Positions 1-7,654 of a stretch of 64,000 nucleotides of DNA are shown piece after piece (positions within the stretch are counted from its first letter, which is position 1; every line of letters starts with the position of its first letter). The position numbers were made by a program, and so were the translations under genes. The notes below the pieces were generated by a model. The model ran no database searches and had not been told where the DNA came from. It worked only from the letters and a program-made list of their open reading frames with translations. Origin of the DNA: Bradyrhizobium sp. CCBAU 53351. GTDB taxonomy: Bacteria; Pseudomonadota; Alphaproteobacteria; Rhizobiales; Xanthobacteraceae. The DNA lies in contig NZ_CP030059.1 in assembly GCF_015291745.1 (NCBI RefSeq), forward strand, positions 4,243,501-4,307,500, in the 5' to 3' direction.

Positions 1-437
1 GCAATGTCGTCGATCGTCATTTCCTTGACGTCGCGCATCAGCGCAACATCGCGATAATGCGGCGGCAGCGCCTCAAACGCCGCAGCCACGTCGAGTCGCA
101 GATCGGCCTCGGGGCGCGACAGCAGCAGCGCCTCCGCCTCGCTCTCATCGACCGCGAGCACGAGGCCCGCCTTGCGGGCCAATCGAAGACATTCGCGGCG
201 GACCACGCTGAACAGCCAGGCCGAAAACGCCAGCAGCGAGCGGATCGTGCCGACATGCCGGAACAGGATCCACAGCGCCTCCTGCGCCGCGTCCTCGGCA
301 TCGGCCGAGCTGCGGCAGGTCGCGCGGGCATAGCGGCGGATGTCCGGCTGCGCCGTCTCGAGCAGGCGCGCGATCGCATCGGGATCGCCGAGCCGAGCGG
401 CCTCGAACAGGTTCGGCGAGATCGCAGCCGCGCTCAC
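1..437 (-). CDS. ECF-type RNA polymerase sigma factor (3' end cut by window edge)
   Basis: Reading the minus strand from a GTG at 437 gives about 145 codons open to base 1. Region 2 of a sigma-70/ECF factor is visible: a DAEDAAQEALWILF stretch around residues 47-60, then a W-L-F-S-V-V-R-R segment near residue 80. The start of region 4 (EALPPHYRDVALMRDVKEMTIDDI) lies at the cut end. The GTG start overlaps the stop of the upstream DUF2892 gene by four bases (GTGA), so the two are probably translationally coupled. That gene may therefore be a regulatory partner or simply co-transcribed. No anti-sigma factor is visible, but it could lie left of the window. The C-terminal helix-turn-helix is missing because of the edge. 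Confidence 0.85.
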   Translation of the reverse strand, partial: MSAAAISPNLFEAARLGDPDAIARLLETAQPDIRRYARATCRSSADAEDAAQEALWILFRHVGTIRSLLAFSAWLFSVVRRECLRLARKAGLVLAVDESEAEALLLSRPEADLRLDVAAAFEALPPHYRDVALMRDVKEMTIDDI

Positions 438-643
438 GACACGCCCCCTCGCCCGATCCCGGCCATCGCGCACATCGGGCAATAGCCGACGAGCCCCGTC
501 AGTGCGAAGCCGGCGCCGGCCAGCGCAACCAGCCACGCCGTCGCACCCGCCAGATAAATGAATGCCGCGACCGCCACCGCGACGCCCAGGGCGATCCGCA
601 CCGCCTGATGCAGGCCGCCGATGTTCTTCCTGTAAAATGCCAT
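434..643 (-). CDS. DUF2892-family small inner-membrane protein
   Basis: This 69-residue protein starts at ATG 643, chosen because GGAGGACGCA precedes it directly; a longer open frame to 727 lacks such a site. It begins MAFYRKNIGGLHQAVRIALG, the N-terminus typical of DUF2892 (YgaP-transmembrane-like) proteins. Two hydrophobic segments follow (about residues 15-32 and 35-52), ending in a GYCPMCAMAGI motif. The function of this family is not established. Its stop overlaps the GTG start of the ECF sigma factor, so the two form one transcription unit. Whether it senses anything for the sigma factor is speculation. Confidence 0.8.
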   Translation of the reverse strand: MAFYRKNIGGLHQAVRIALGVAVAVAAFIYLAGATAWLVALAGAGFALTGLVGYCPMCAMAGIGRGGVS

Positions 644-739
644 TGCGTCCTCCGAGATGAGCCGAGGCTGACTGCCTCGACTACCAAGAGGGCGCGCGCG
701 CCAAAAAGGATTCGCGGCGGGCGACAATTTTTCCGGAGG

Positions 740-1924
740 TCAGCCTCCGGCGGCCTGATAGGCCAGGCGCTTGAATTCGAAGAAGAACGGATTCCAGAAC
801 CCCATGTAGCGCTGGGCCATCAGCACGCCTGCGGTATTGGCCTTCGGGCAGATCCACCAATGGGTGCCGGCGAGACCGCCCCACTGGAATTCGCCGGTCG
901 AATTCTCGGGATCGAACGGCGTCGGCGCGAAGGTGACGGCGCCGCCGAGGCCAAAGCCCTTGCCGGGGATCGGGCCGAGATTGGCAAAGCGGATGGTCTG
1001 ACCTGCCGGCAGCTGGTTCGTCATCATCTGCCGCAACGTCTCCGGCTTCAACAGCGCGTCCGACCCCGGCAGCAGCGCGCGGACCAGCGCGAGCATGTCA
1101 GGCAAGGTCGAGACCAGACCGCCGCCGCCCGAGAGCCGCGGGAACGGCCGCCGATAGGCTTGCGGAAACGGCAGATTGTCGGCGCGGGTCAGGCCCGGCT
1201 TCATGGGATCGAGCACGTCGGCGCCATTGTAGAGGGCGACCAGCCTGCCCTGCTGCGCTTCCGGAACGTAGAAGCCGGTGTCGGTCATGCCGAGGGGATC
1301 GAAGATGCGCGCCTTGAGGAAGGCATCGAGGGATTTGCCCGAGACAACCTCCACGACGCGGCCGAGCACGTCGGTGGCAACAGAATATTCCCAGCCCTCG
1401 CCGGGATGATAGGACAGCGGCAGATTGGCGAGGCTGTCGATCATGTCGGAGAGTGGCGTCAGCGGATTGAGCACGCGCGCTTCGTTGTAGCCTTTGAACA
1501 GCACCGTGCCGGGATCGAAGATGCCGTAGCTGAGGCCCGCGGTATGGGTCAGGAGGTGGCGGATCGTGATCGGGCTCTTTGCCGGCTCGACATCGGCAAG
1601 GCTCGCAGCGCCCTGCTTCAGCACCTTGCGATTGCCGAGCTGCGGCAGGAGTGTCTCGATCGCGTCATCGAGGCCGATGCGCCCTTCCTCGACCAGCAGC
1701 ATGATCGCGCAAGTCACGAAGATCTTGGTGTTGGAAAACGCGCGGAAGATATGATCGGGCCGAAGCGCGGCGTTCGCCTCGCGGTCGGCAAAGCCGACGC
1801 ATTGCTGGTCGACCACCTCCCGCCCGCGCAGCACGGCCCAGGATGCGCCCGGAATGATCTCCTGATCGACGTAGCGCTGCATCGCCGTCCGTACGGCGGA
1901 AAAATCGGTCGTTCTGGCGTTCAT
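740..1924 (-). CDS. Serine hydrolase, class C beta-lactamase-like family
   Basis: A 394-residue protein of the beta-lactamase/esterase/penicillin-binding-protein superfamily. The SxxK nucleophile motif is SNTK at residues 64-67, a Tyr-Ser-Val motif (Y-x-N equivalent) sits near residue 150, and a GLAGTHWW stretch near residue 350 fits the third active-site element. There is no signal peptide, so a cytoplasmic esterase or amidase is more likely than a true beta-lactamase. The start is the ATG at 1924 behind GGGGAAACGC; a TTG 12 bases upstream is less likely. It stands alone in its orientation with short spacers on both sides. The substrate cannot be inferred. Confidence 0.85.
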   Translation of the reverse strand: MNARTTDFSAVRTAMQRYVDQEIIPGASWAVLRGREVVDQQCVGFADREANAALRPDHIFRAFSNTKIFVTCAIMLLVEEGRIGLDDAIETLLPQLGNRKVLKQGAASLADVEPAKSPITIRHLLTHTAGLSYGIFDPGTVLFKGYNEARVLNPLTPLSDMIDSLANLPLSYHPGEGWEYSVATDVLGRVVEVVSGKSLDAFLKARIFDPLGMTDTGFYVPEAQQGRLVALYNGADVLDPMKPGLTRADNLPFPQAYRRPFPRLSGGGGLVSTLPDMLALVRALLPGSDALLKPETLRQMMTNQLPAGQTIRFANLGPIPGKGFGLGGAVTFAPTPFDPENSTGEFQWGGLAGTHWWICPKANTAGVLMAQRYMGFWNPFFFEFKRLAYQAAGG

Positions 1925-1996
1925 GCGTTTCCCCAATCTTGGTTGGGTTGGATATAGCGGAAATTCGCAGGAAATGAAGGGCGCCCCGTGGAGCGC

Positions 1997-2689
1997 CTAT
2001 CCTTCCCGCATAAACGCCGTCACGTAGAGCCGACGCCGGATCCGCATGCCCTGCCGCTGATACAGCGCGATCGCGGAGGTGTTGTTGGAAAACACGTGCA
2101 GGAACGGGATTTCGCCGCGCGCCTCGATCCGCCGCGCGACCGCCGCCAGCAGCGCCTGGGCATAGCCGCGCCCACGATAGTCCGGGTGCACGCAGACGGC
2201 CGTCATCTCGACGAACTTTCCCGGCTTCATCCGCTCGCCCGTCATTGCGACCAGCTCGCCGCCGGCGCGGATGCCGAGGAACGTCCCGAGCTCATGGGTG
2301 CGCAGCGCGAACGGACCCGGCTTCGTCCGCTCCACCAACACCATCATCGCGGGCACGTCGGCCACTCCCAGCGTGACGATCTCGGCATCGCGCAACGGGC
2401 TGTCGGCGGGTGAGCCGATCATCTGCTCGCCGGTCTCGGCCAGCACGACCTTGAAGCCGGCGGGCATATCGACCGGCTCCGGCGTGAACAGCACGGCGAC
2501 CTGCGTGCCCGACAAGAGATCGCGGAGCCCGGCAAAGCTCGCCGCGGACATATCGACCATGTCGGCAAACGGCGTCATGTCGATGGGATAGCGCAGCGCC
2601 CGCGGGCCACCTTCGGCCAGATGCTTCTGGCTCGTCGTCAGCGCGCTCCAGATCGGACGATCCAGCAACGCCTCATCGCTGTCGGACAC
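1997..2689 (-). CDS. GNAT family N-acetyltransferase
   Basis: About 230 residues from a GTG at 2689, which lies 4 bases past the stop of the Lin0512 gene. The frame is open to an ATG at 2728, but that would overlap the conserved C-terminus of the neighbour. The C-terminal half holds the GNAT fold: VEMTAVCVHPDYRGRGYAQA carries the acetyl-CoA-binding R-x-x-G-x-G/A loop, and NNTSAIALYQRQGM is the usual final strand-helix motif. The N-terminal half is less conserved. The close spacing suggests co-translation with the Lin0512 protein. The acceptor substrate is unknown. Confidence 0.85.
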   Translation of the reverse strand: MSDSDEALLDRPIWSALTTSQKHLAEGGPRALRYPIDMTPFADMVDMSAASFAGLRDLLSGTQVAVLFTPEPVDMPAGFKVVLAETGEQMIGSPADSPLRDAEIVTLGVADVPAMMVLVERTKPGPFALRTHELGTFLGIRAGGELVAMTGERMKPGKFVEMTAVCVHPDYRGRGYAQALLAAVARRIEARGEIPFLHVFSNNTSAIALYQRQGMRIRRRLYVTAFMREG

Positions 2690-2693
2690 CGGC

Positions 2694-3041
2694 CTAATCC
2701 TTGTCGAAGCTGACGATGACGGCAGCATTGGCGATGAGGATGGGATCGTTGGCGACCTCCGTGGCTGAGGGGATCTCCAGCCCGCCCTTGACCGCGGTCA
2801 CGGTCACCGTGCCGTACGGCAGCTCCTTTGCAACCGCTTCCTTGTCGACGGCTTCAGGATTCGGCACGCCGATCGTGACGTCCACGAACATGTCGTTCGC
2901 GGTCTTGCCGATCATCCGGAAGAATCCGAGGCTCGAATGCCTGATGGCATCGGACACCGCGCGCTTCGCCGCCTTGGTGGCGTCCCTGCCGTGGACGTCG
3001 ACGCCCATGCCCATCTCGGTGACACAACGAACGCGGGTCAT
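2694..3041 (-). CDS. Lin0512 family protein
   Basis: A 115-residue protein starting MTRVRCVTEMGMGVDVHGRD, with the MGMGVDVHG-x-D-x-TKAA signature I associate with the Lin0512 (fungal-type) family. The start is ATG 3041 with AGGAAT upstream, preferred over an open extension to 3101. It is predicted soluble and has no signal sequence. The biochemical role of the family is not known to me. It is the first gene of a two-gene unit with the GNAT acetyltransferase. Confidence 0.8.
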   Translation of the reverse strand: MTRVRCVTEMGMGVDVHGRDATKAAKRAVSDAIRHSSLGFFRMIGKTANDMFVDVTIGVPNPEAVDKEAVAKELPYGTVTVTAVKGGLEIPSATEVANDPILIANAAVIVSFDKD

Positions 3042-3146
3042 TTCATATTCCTGTGGTTGGTTGGTGACTGGCAGTTTCGACGATCGGGGAGTCCGTGACA
3101 AGTTGTTGCTCTGTATCCCAGACGCCGGGGCACGAGAGCGTCGTCT

Positions 3147-4811
3147 TCAAGCCTTCGCCTTCTCATGCGCCCGCAACTCGTCCACGAGCACCCGCACGTT
3201 CTCCGAATAGTCGATCGGGATGACGACGAGGTGCACGCCGCCCTCCCTGAACGCGGCATCGAGCGTCGGACCAAAACCGTCGATGCTCTCGATCCGATGG
3301 CCCTTCGCGCCATAGGCCTGCGCGTACTGGACGAAGTCCGGATTGCCAAAGGTCATGCCGTAATCGGCAAAATGATCGACGGCCTGCTTCCAGCGGATCA
3401 TGCCGTAGGCGTTGTCCTCCAGCACCAGCACGACCAGATTGAGCTTGAGGCGGACAGCGGTCTCCATCTCCTGGCTGTTCATCATGAAGCCGCCGTCGCC
3501 GGCGACCGCGAGCACACGCCGGTCGGGATAAAGCATCGCGGCCATCATCGCCGAGGGCAGGCCGGCGCCCATGGTCGCCAGCGCATTGTCGAGCAGCAGC
3601 GTGTTGGCGACGCGGGTGCGGTAGTTGCGCGCGAACCAGATCTTGTACATGCCGTTGTCAAGCGCAACGATGCCGTTTTCCGGGATCACCTGCCTGATGT
3701 CGTGCACGATGCGTTGCGGCGTCGGCGGCCAGCGCGCCTCGGTGGCGCGGTCGGCGATGTGCCCCAGGATTTCTTCCCGCAGCGGCAGCAGCGCCGCAGC
3801 CTGCGGCAGTTTGCCTTCCAGCCGGTCGGCGAGCAGCTCCAGGCTCGGACCGACGTCGCCGACCACCTCGGCATCGGGGAAATAGACCTGCTCGACGCTG
3901 GCCGAGGTGTAGCTGACGTGAATGACCTTCGGCCCCGAGGGGCCCATGATGAAGGGCGGCTTCTCGATCGGATCGTGCCCGATGGCAACGATCAGGTCGG
4001 CGGCGTCGATGGCATCGTGGACATAATCGCGCTCGGACAGCGCGGCTGTGCCCATGTAGAGATTGGTGCCGCCGGGCACCGTGCCCTTGCCCATTTGCGT
4101 CGTGAAGAACGGAATGCCGGTGCGCCGCACGAAGCTCGCGATGCCGTGGGTCGATCGCGGCCGGCTGGTCGCCGCGCCCATCATCACCAGCGGATGCTTT
4201 GCGGCCAGGATCATCTCGGCCGCACGGTCGAGCGCGCCGCGATGGGCGACGGGAATCTCGATCGGATGGACTGGGATCACGGGGACGGCGGGCACTTCGT
4301 CGCCGGCGATGTCTTCGGGCAGCTCGAGATGCACCGGCCCGGGCCGCTCCTCCATCGCGACGCGAAACGCATCGCGCACCACGGTCGGAATGCTGGAAGC
4401 GCTGACGATCTGCCGCGACAGCTTCGTCAACGGTTTCATGGTCGCGACCACATCCACGATCTGGAAGCGCGCCTGCCGGCTGCTCATGATCGGCTTCTGG
4501 CCGGTGATCAGGATCATCGGCATCGCGCCGAGATGCGCATAGGCCGCGCCGGTCGACAGGTTGAGCGCACCGGGGCCGAGCGTCGACAGGCAAACACCGG
4601 GCTTGCCGGTCAGCCGCCCATGGGTGGCGGCCATGAAGGCGGCGGCCTGCTCGTGGCGCGTCAGGACCAGCTCGATCCTGGACGTGCGCAGCGATTCCAC
4701 CACATCGAGATTCTCCTCGCCGGGGACGCCGAAGATGCGATCGACGCCCTCATTCTCCAGCGCCGCGACAAACAGGTCCGACCCTTTGACTTTCCGTTCC
4801 TGCCCGCTCAT
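3147..4811 (-). CDS. Thiamine-diphosphate enzyme, acetolactate synthase large-subunit type
   Basis: A 554-residue protein with the three-domain ThDP architecture. The PYR-domain catalytic glutamate is in LTRHEQAAAFMA (Glu54). A central domain follows, then the PP-domain GDG...N motif (GDGGFMMNSQE around residues 438-448, through EDNAYG near 466), which binds Mg2+/ThDP. The start ATG 4811 has GGAGG five bases upstream. Family members condense pyruvate to acetolactate for branched-chain amino acids or acetoin. No ilvH-type regulatory subunit is adjacent, so a catabolic or alternative 2-oxoacid role (AlsS-like) is as likely as valine biosynthesis. Substrate identity is an inference. Confidence 0.88.
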   Translation of the reverse strand: MSGQERKVKGSDLFVAALENEGVDRIFGVPGEENLDVVESLRTSRIELVLTRHEQAAAFMAATHGRLTGKPGVCLSTLGPGALNLSTGAAYAHLGAMPMILITGQKPIMSSRQARFQIVDVVATMKPLTKLSRQIVSASSIPTVVRDAFRVAMEERPGPVHLELPEDIAGDEVPAVPVIPVHPIEIPVAHRGALDRAAEMILAAKHPLVMMGAATSRPRSTHGIASFVRRTGIPFFTTQMGKGTVPGGTNLYMGTAALSERDYVHDAIDAADLIVAIGHDPIEKPPFIMGPSGPKVIHVSYTSASVEQVYFPDAEVVGDVGPSLELLADRLEGKLPQAAALLPLREEILGHIADRATEARWPPTPQRIVHDIRQVIPENGIVALDNGMYKIWFARNYRTRVANTLLLDNALATMGAGLPSAMMAAMLYPDRRVLAVAGDGGFMMNSQEMETAVRLKLNLVVLVLEDNAYGMIRWKQAVDHFADYGMTFGNPDFVQYAQAYGAKGHRIESIDGFGPTLDAAFREGGVHLVVIPIDYSENVRVLVDELRAHEKAKA

Positions 4812-4940
4812 GTCGCCTCCGCTTGCTGCTGGTCCCTGTGGTGAGGGAGCGGAGGCATCGTAGCGGTCTCGAACGGAGTCACAACTCACAAAGAGGCGCG
4901 ATCGAGGCGCAAATGTTTGTTCCGTCATCTCAGGTGCGAA

Positions 4941-5020
4941 GCTTGCGATGCCAAGCATCGCAAGCGGAGCCTCGAAGGATGGACGGGCCGAGATGCAGCC
5001 GGGCCGTCGCCCTTCGAGGC
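4941..5020. repeat. Compound palindromic intergenic repeat
   Basis: Two nested inverted repeats lie in the 300-base gap between the ThDP enzyme and the LysR gene. GCTTGCGATGC at 4941-4951 pairs with GCATCGCAAGC at 4955-4965 around a CAA loop. GCCTCGAAGG at 4969-4978 pairs with CCTTCGAGGC at 5011-5020. This resembles the dispersed palindromic elements common in Bradyrhizobium and relatives (recollection, not a search). It may act as a transcript-end or stability structure. I see no gene in 4812-5111. Confidence 0.6.
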
Positions 5021-5080
5021 CTCCGCTTCGCTCCGGCACCGCAGGGTGACGGTCATAGATTGGCGGCAATGCAAGCTCTC

Positions 5081-5115
5081 GTAGCCCGGACCGCGCTACG
5101 CTCGGTCAGGGCTAC
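5081..5115. terminator. Inverted repeat at the 3' end of the LysR gene
   Basis: GTAGCCC (5081-5087) and GGGCTAC (5109-5115) form a 7-bp stem whose right arm contains the LysR-gene stop codon (5112-5114). There is no clear U-tract, so it could be a dispersed repeat of the gtagccc...gggctac type doing terminator duty. Confidence 0.45.
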
Positions 5116-6008
5116 GAAAGCCTCGCCTCGGCAAAGATGCCTGAGATCCAGTCGAGGAAGATGCGCAGGCGCAGCGCGAGCTGGCGGTTCTGCGGGTAGA
5201 TCGCCGAGAGCGGCGTGGGCGATGGCGGATGGTCGGCCAGCACCTCGACCAGCGCGCCGCTGGCGAGATCCTCCGCAAACCGATAGCGAGGCGCCTGCGC
5301 CAAGCCGAAGCCAAGCCGCGCCAGATCGGCCATGGTGTCGGAATTGTTGACGCGCACCCGGCTCGGCAGCACGATGTGGCGAAGCGCGCCGGCGACGGAA
5401 AATTCCAGCGGCAGCACATCGCCAGTGCGCGAGGAGACGAACGCGACCATCTGGTGACCGTCGAGCGCATCAGGCGTTGTGGGCACGCCGTGGCGGGAAA
5501 GATATTCCGGGCTCGCCACCGTGATCTCGGCGATGGTGCCGAGCCGGCGCTGGATCATGCCGCTGTCGCCGGGCTCGCCCGACCGGATCACGCAATCGAC
5601 GCCCTCCCGAACGAGATCGACCAGCCGGTCGCCCTGCCCGATCTGCAATTCGAGCTGCGGATAGCGGGCAAGGAATTCCGGCAGATGCGGCAGAATGAAG
5701 GTGCGGGTCAGCAAAGGATGCGCATCGATACGAAGCAGACCGCGCGGCCGCGCATCACGCATCGCGCTTTCGGCGTCCTCGACCTCGGTGAGGATGGCGA
5801 CGCAGCGGCGATAATAATCCTCGCCGTCGAGCGTTGGAGTGACATGTCGCGTCGTACGTTCCAGCAGGCGTGCGCCGAGGCGCGCTTCGAGGCCGCGCAA
5901 GACTTCGCTCGCCGTGGAGCGTGGAAGGCCAAGGTCCGCAGCCGCAGCCGTAAAGCTCCGCCGTTCGACGAGGCGGACGAACAGGCGCATGGCGTCAAAT
6001 CGGTCCAT
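5112..6008 (-). CDS. LysR family transcriptional regulator
   Basis: A 298-residue LysR-type regulator beginning MDRFDAMRLFVRLVERRSFT. The winged helix-turn-helix covers about residues 3-60 (AAADLGLPRSTASEVLRGLEARLG), and the periplasmic-binding-protein-like effector domain follows. The ATG at 6008 was chosen over an open extension to 6116 because family members start at this position. It is divergent from the SDR gene with a 106-base spacer. The usual LysR logic is autorepression plus activation of the divergent gene, so the SDR/tautomerase pair is its likely target. I did not find a convincing T-N11-A operator by eye. Confidence 0.9.
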   Translation of the reverse strand: MDRFDAMRLFVRLVERRSFTAAAADLGLPRSTASEVLRGLEARLGARLLERTTRHVTPTLDGEDYYRRCVAILTEVEDAESAMRDARPRGLLRIDAHPLLTRTFILPHLPEFLARYPQLELQIGQGDRLVDLVREGVDCVIRSGEPGDSGMIQRRLGTIAEITVASPEYLSRHGVPTTPDALDGHQMVAFVSSRTGDVLPLEFSVAGALRHIVLPSRVRVNNSDTMADLARLGFGLAQAPRYRFAEDLASGALVEVLADHPPSPTPLSAIYPQNRQLALRLRIFLDWISGIFAEARLS

Positions 6009-6114
6009 GGGCGATTGTTCACCATATCCGACAAGTGATGGCAAGTCGGGGCTGATTATCCGGCCAAAGCGATCAGCTATGTCTCGGGTCGAAAGACATC
6101 GAGGGAGACCTGCC

Positions 6115-6855
6115 ATGACCCATCAACATCAGCGTGCCGCCATCGTCACGGGCGGCTCCCGCGGCATCGGCGCGGCGATCGTCCGCCGGCTGGTCCGGGA
6201 CGGAATTGCGGTTGCGATCAACTACGCCAGCGGCCGCAGTGCCGCCGATGCGCTCGTGGCCGAGATCGAGTCCGCGGGCGGACGCGCCATCGCCGTGCAG
6301 GCCGATCTTGCCGATCCGGCAACGCCGGCCCGGCTGTTCGATGCCGCCGAGCGCGCCTTCGGCGGCGTCGATGTCCTCGTCAACAATGCCGGTGTGATGG
6401 AGCTCGGGCCGCTCGCTGAAATGACCGACGAAGCATTCTCGCGGCAAATGTCGGTCAACCTCGACAGCGTTTTCCGCTCGATGCGCGAAGCGGCGCGGCG
6501 GTTGCGCCACGGCGGCCGCATCGTCAGCTTCTCCTCCAGCGTCGTCGGCCTCTATCAGCCCGGTTATGGCGTCTACGCCGCGACCAAGGCGGCGGTCGAA
6601 GCCATGACGCATGTCCTCGCCAAGGAGCTCGGCGGCCGGCGCATCACCGTCAATGCCGTCGCGCCCGGACCGGTCGAGACCCGGCTCTTCCTCGAGGGCA
6701 AGAGCGAGCAGCAGGTGCGCGCGATCGCCGCCATGAACCCGTTCGGCCGCCTCGGCCAGCCCGACGACATCGCAGGGCTCGTCGCCTTCCTTGCCGCAAG
6801 CGACAGCGGATGGGTCAACGGCCAGGTCATCCGCGCCAATGGCGGCGTGATCTGA
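6115..6855 (+). CDS. Short-chain dehydrogenase/reductase (SDR)
   Basis: A 246-residue classical SDR. The cofactor-binding TGGSRGIG motif is at residues 12-19, the structural NNAG at 90-93, an SSS cluster near residue 140 supplies the catalytic serine, and YAATK gives Tyr154 and Lys158. NINYASG after the second strand, with no acidic residue, favours NADP(H). The start ATG 6115 follows GAGGGAGACC. It is divergent from the LysR gene and followed 31 bases later by a tautomerase gene in the same direction. The substrate is unknown; an oxo-acid or carbonyl reduction linked to the tautomerase is possible. Confidence 0.9.
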   Translation: MTHQHQRAAIVTGGSRGIGAAIVRRLVRDGIAVAINYASGRSAADALVAEIESAGGRAIAVQADLADPATPARLFDAAERAFGGVDVLVNNAGVMELGPLAEMTDEAFSRQMSVNLDSVFRSMREAARRLRHGGRIVSFSSSVVGLYQPGYGVYAATKAAVEAMTHVLAKELGGRRITVNAVAPGPVETRLFLEGKSEQQVRAIAAMNPFGRLGQPDDIAGLVAFLAASDSGWVNGQVIRANGGVI

Positions 6856-6886
6856 CGCGACACGAATTCAAACCGGAGAGATCATC

Positions 6887-7123
6887 ATGCCTTTCGCCAA
6901 CATCAAGATTCCCCAAGCAGCGCTGTCGCGGGCCCAGAAGACGGAGATCGTGCATCGGCTCACCGCGCTGTTCGTCGAATATTTCGGCGAAGCGGCCCGA
7001 CCGCATACGATGGTGCTGATCGAGGAAGTCCCGGACGGCGGCTACGGCCGCGCCGACGAAGTGTTCGTCGTTCCCGAGGCCTGGCGGGCCAGCGACGCCG
7101 GCGTCACACCGCCTTCAGGCTGA
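6887..7123 (+). CDS. 4-oxalocrotonate tautomerase family protein
   Basis: A 78-residue protein starting MPFANIKIPQ. Removal of Met would expose the catalytic N-terminal proline typical of the tautomerase superfamily. The length matches the 60-80 residue monomer of that family, and HTMVLIEEVPDGGYGRADE resembles the strand with the usual active-site region. SD-like GGAGAG precedes the ATG. It probably forms an operon with the upstream SDR. A tautomerase/reductase pair suggests processing of an enol or oxo intermediate, but the substrate cannot be named. Confidence 0.8.
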   Translation: MPFANIKIPQAALSRAQKTEIVHRLTALFVEYFGEAARPHTMVLIEEVPDGGYGRADEVFVVPEAWRASDAGVTPPSG

Positions 7124-7182
7124 GGTCCTCTTTCGTTAGCACGCACGTTGCAAGCCGCGCGCGGCGTGCTATCGCTCCTGCA

Positions 7183-7599
7183 ATGACACCCAGGACCTTC
7201 GAGACCCGTTGCCTGCGCCTGCCCGCCGTCACCAAGGTGGTGCAGTGGGAGGGCACCTCCGTGTTCAAGGTCGGCGGCAAGATGTTCGCGCTCGGCGGCG
7301 GCTTTGCCGCGCGCTCCGGCGGCTACATGTTCAAGACCTCGAACATGGCCTATGCCATGCTGATCGAGCACGGCCTGGCGCGGCCCGCGCCGTATCTGGC
7401 GCGCGCCAAATGGGTGCAGCTCGCCAGCAACAACGCCCTGCCCGACGCCGAGCTCTCAACTTATCTGGTGCAGGCCCATGCATTGATCGCGGCGAAGCTG
7501 ACGCGGAATATCCGCAAGGAACTCGGGCTCGACTCGCCGGACGCCCATCGGCATGACGATCACCGCGTGCAGCACATGGATCGCTCGCGGCGACATTGA
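7183..7599 (+). CDS. MmcQ/YjbR family (DUF419) protein
   Basis: A 138-residue protein with the short CyaY-like fold of the MmcQ/YjbR family: a FETRCLRLPAVTKVVQWEGTSVF N-terminal region, VGGKMFAL in the middle, and a C-terminal LVQAHALIAAKLTRNIRKEL helix. Family members are small DNA-binding-like proteins of unclear function. The last 25 residues are Arg/His-rich and overlap the promoter of the next cassette, so the real C-terminus carries no obvious conservation. It is on the same strand as the SDR/tautomerase pair, but a 59-base spacer may separate transcription units. Confidence 0.8.
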   Translation: MTPRTFETRCLRLPAVTKVVQWEGTSVFKVGGKMFALGGGFAARSGGYMFKTSNMAYAMLIEHGLARPAPYLARAKWVQLASNNALPDAELSTYLVQAHALIAAKLTRNIRKELGLDSPDAHRHDDHRVQHMDRSRRH

Positions 7600-7623
7600 G
7601 CTTTCATCCGTCCTCGATATACT
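7596..7623 (+). promoter_or_regulatory. Sigma-70-like promoter for the five-gene cassette
   Basis: TTGAGC (7596-7601) and TATACT (7618-7623) are separated by 16 bases. They sit about 30 bases before the chosen GTG start of the SWIM gene, inside the 3' end of the YjbR gene. This would give a short leader of roughly 25 bases. It is a by-eye match to the consensus. Confidence 0.5.
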
Positions 7624-7654
7624 GCCACTCCTGGATTCGATTTGGGACTGCGAC

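Noticed and set aside
608..1957. Long plus-strand open frame opposite the first serine hydrolase
   Set aside because: Antisense mirror of a conserved gene; composition is Arg/Ala-rich with no motif, a usual by-product of high GC content.
3165..4844. Long plus-strand open frame opposite the ThDP enzyme
   Set aside because: It is antisense to a gene with clear catalytic motifs and shows no domain of its own.
4941..5115. Possible small RNA or riboswitch between the ThDP enzyme and LysR gene
   Set aside because: The palindromes look like dispersed intergenic repeats and terminator-like stems; no conserved aptamer could be recognised.
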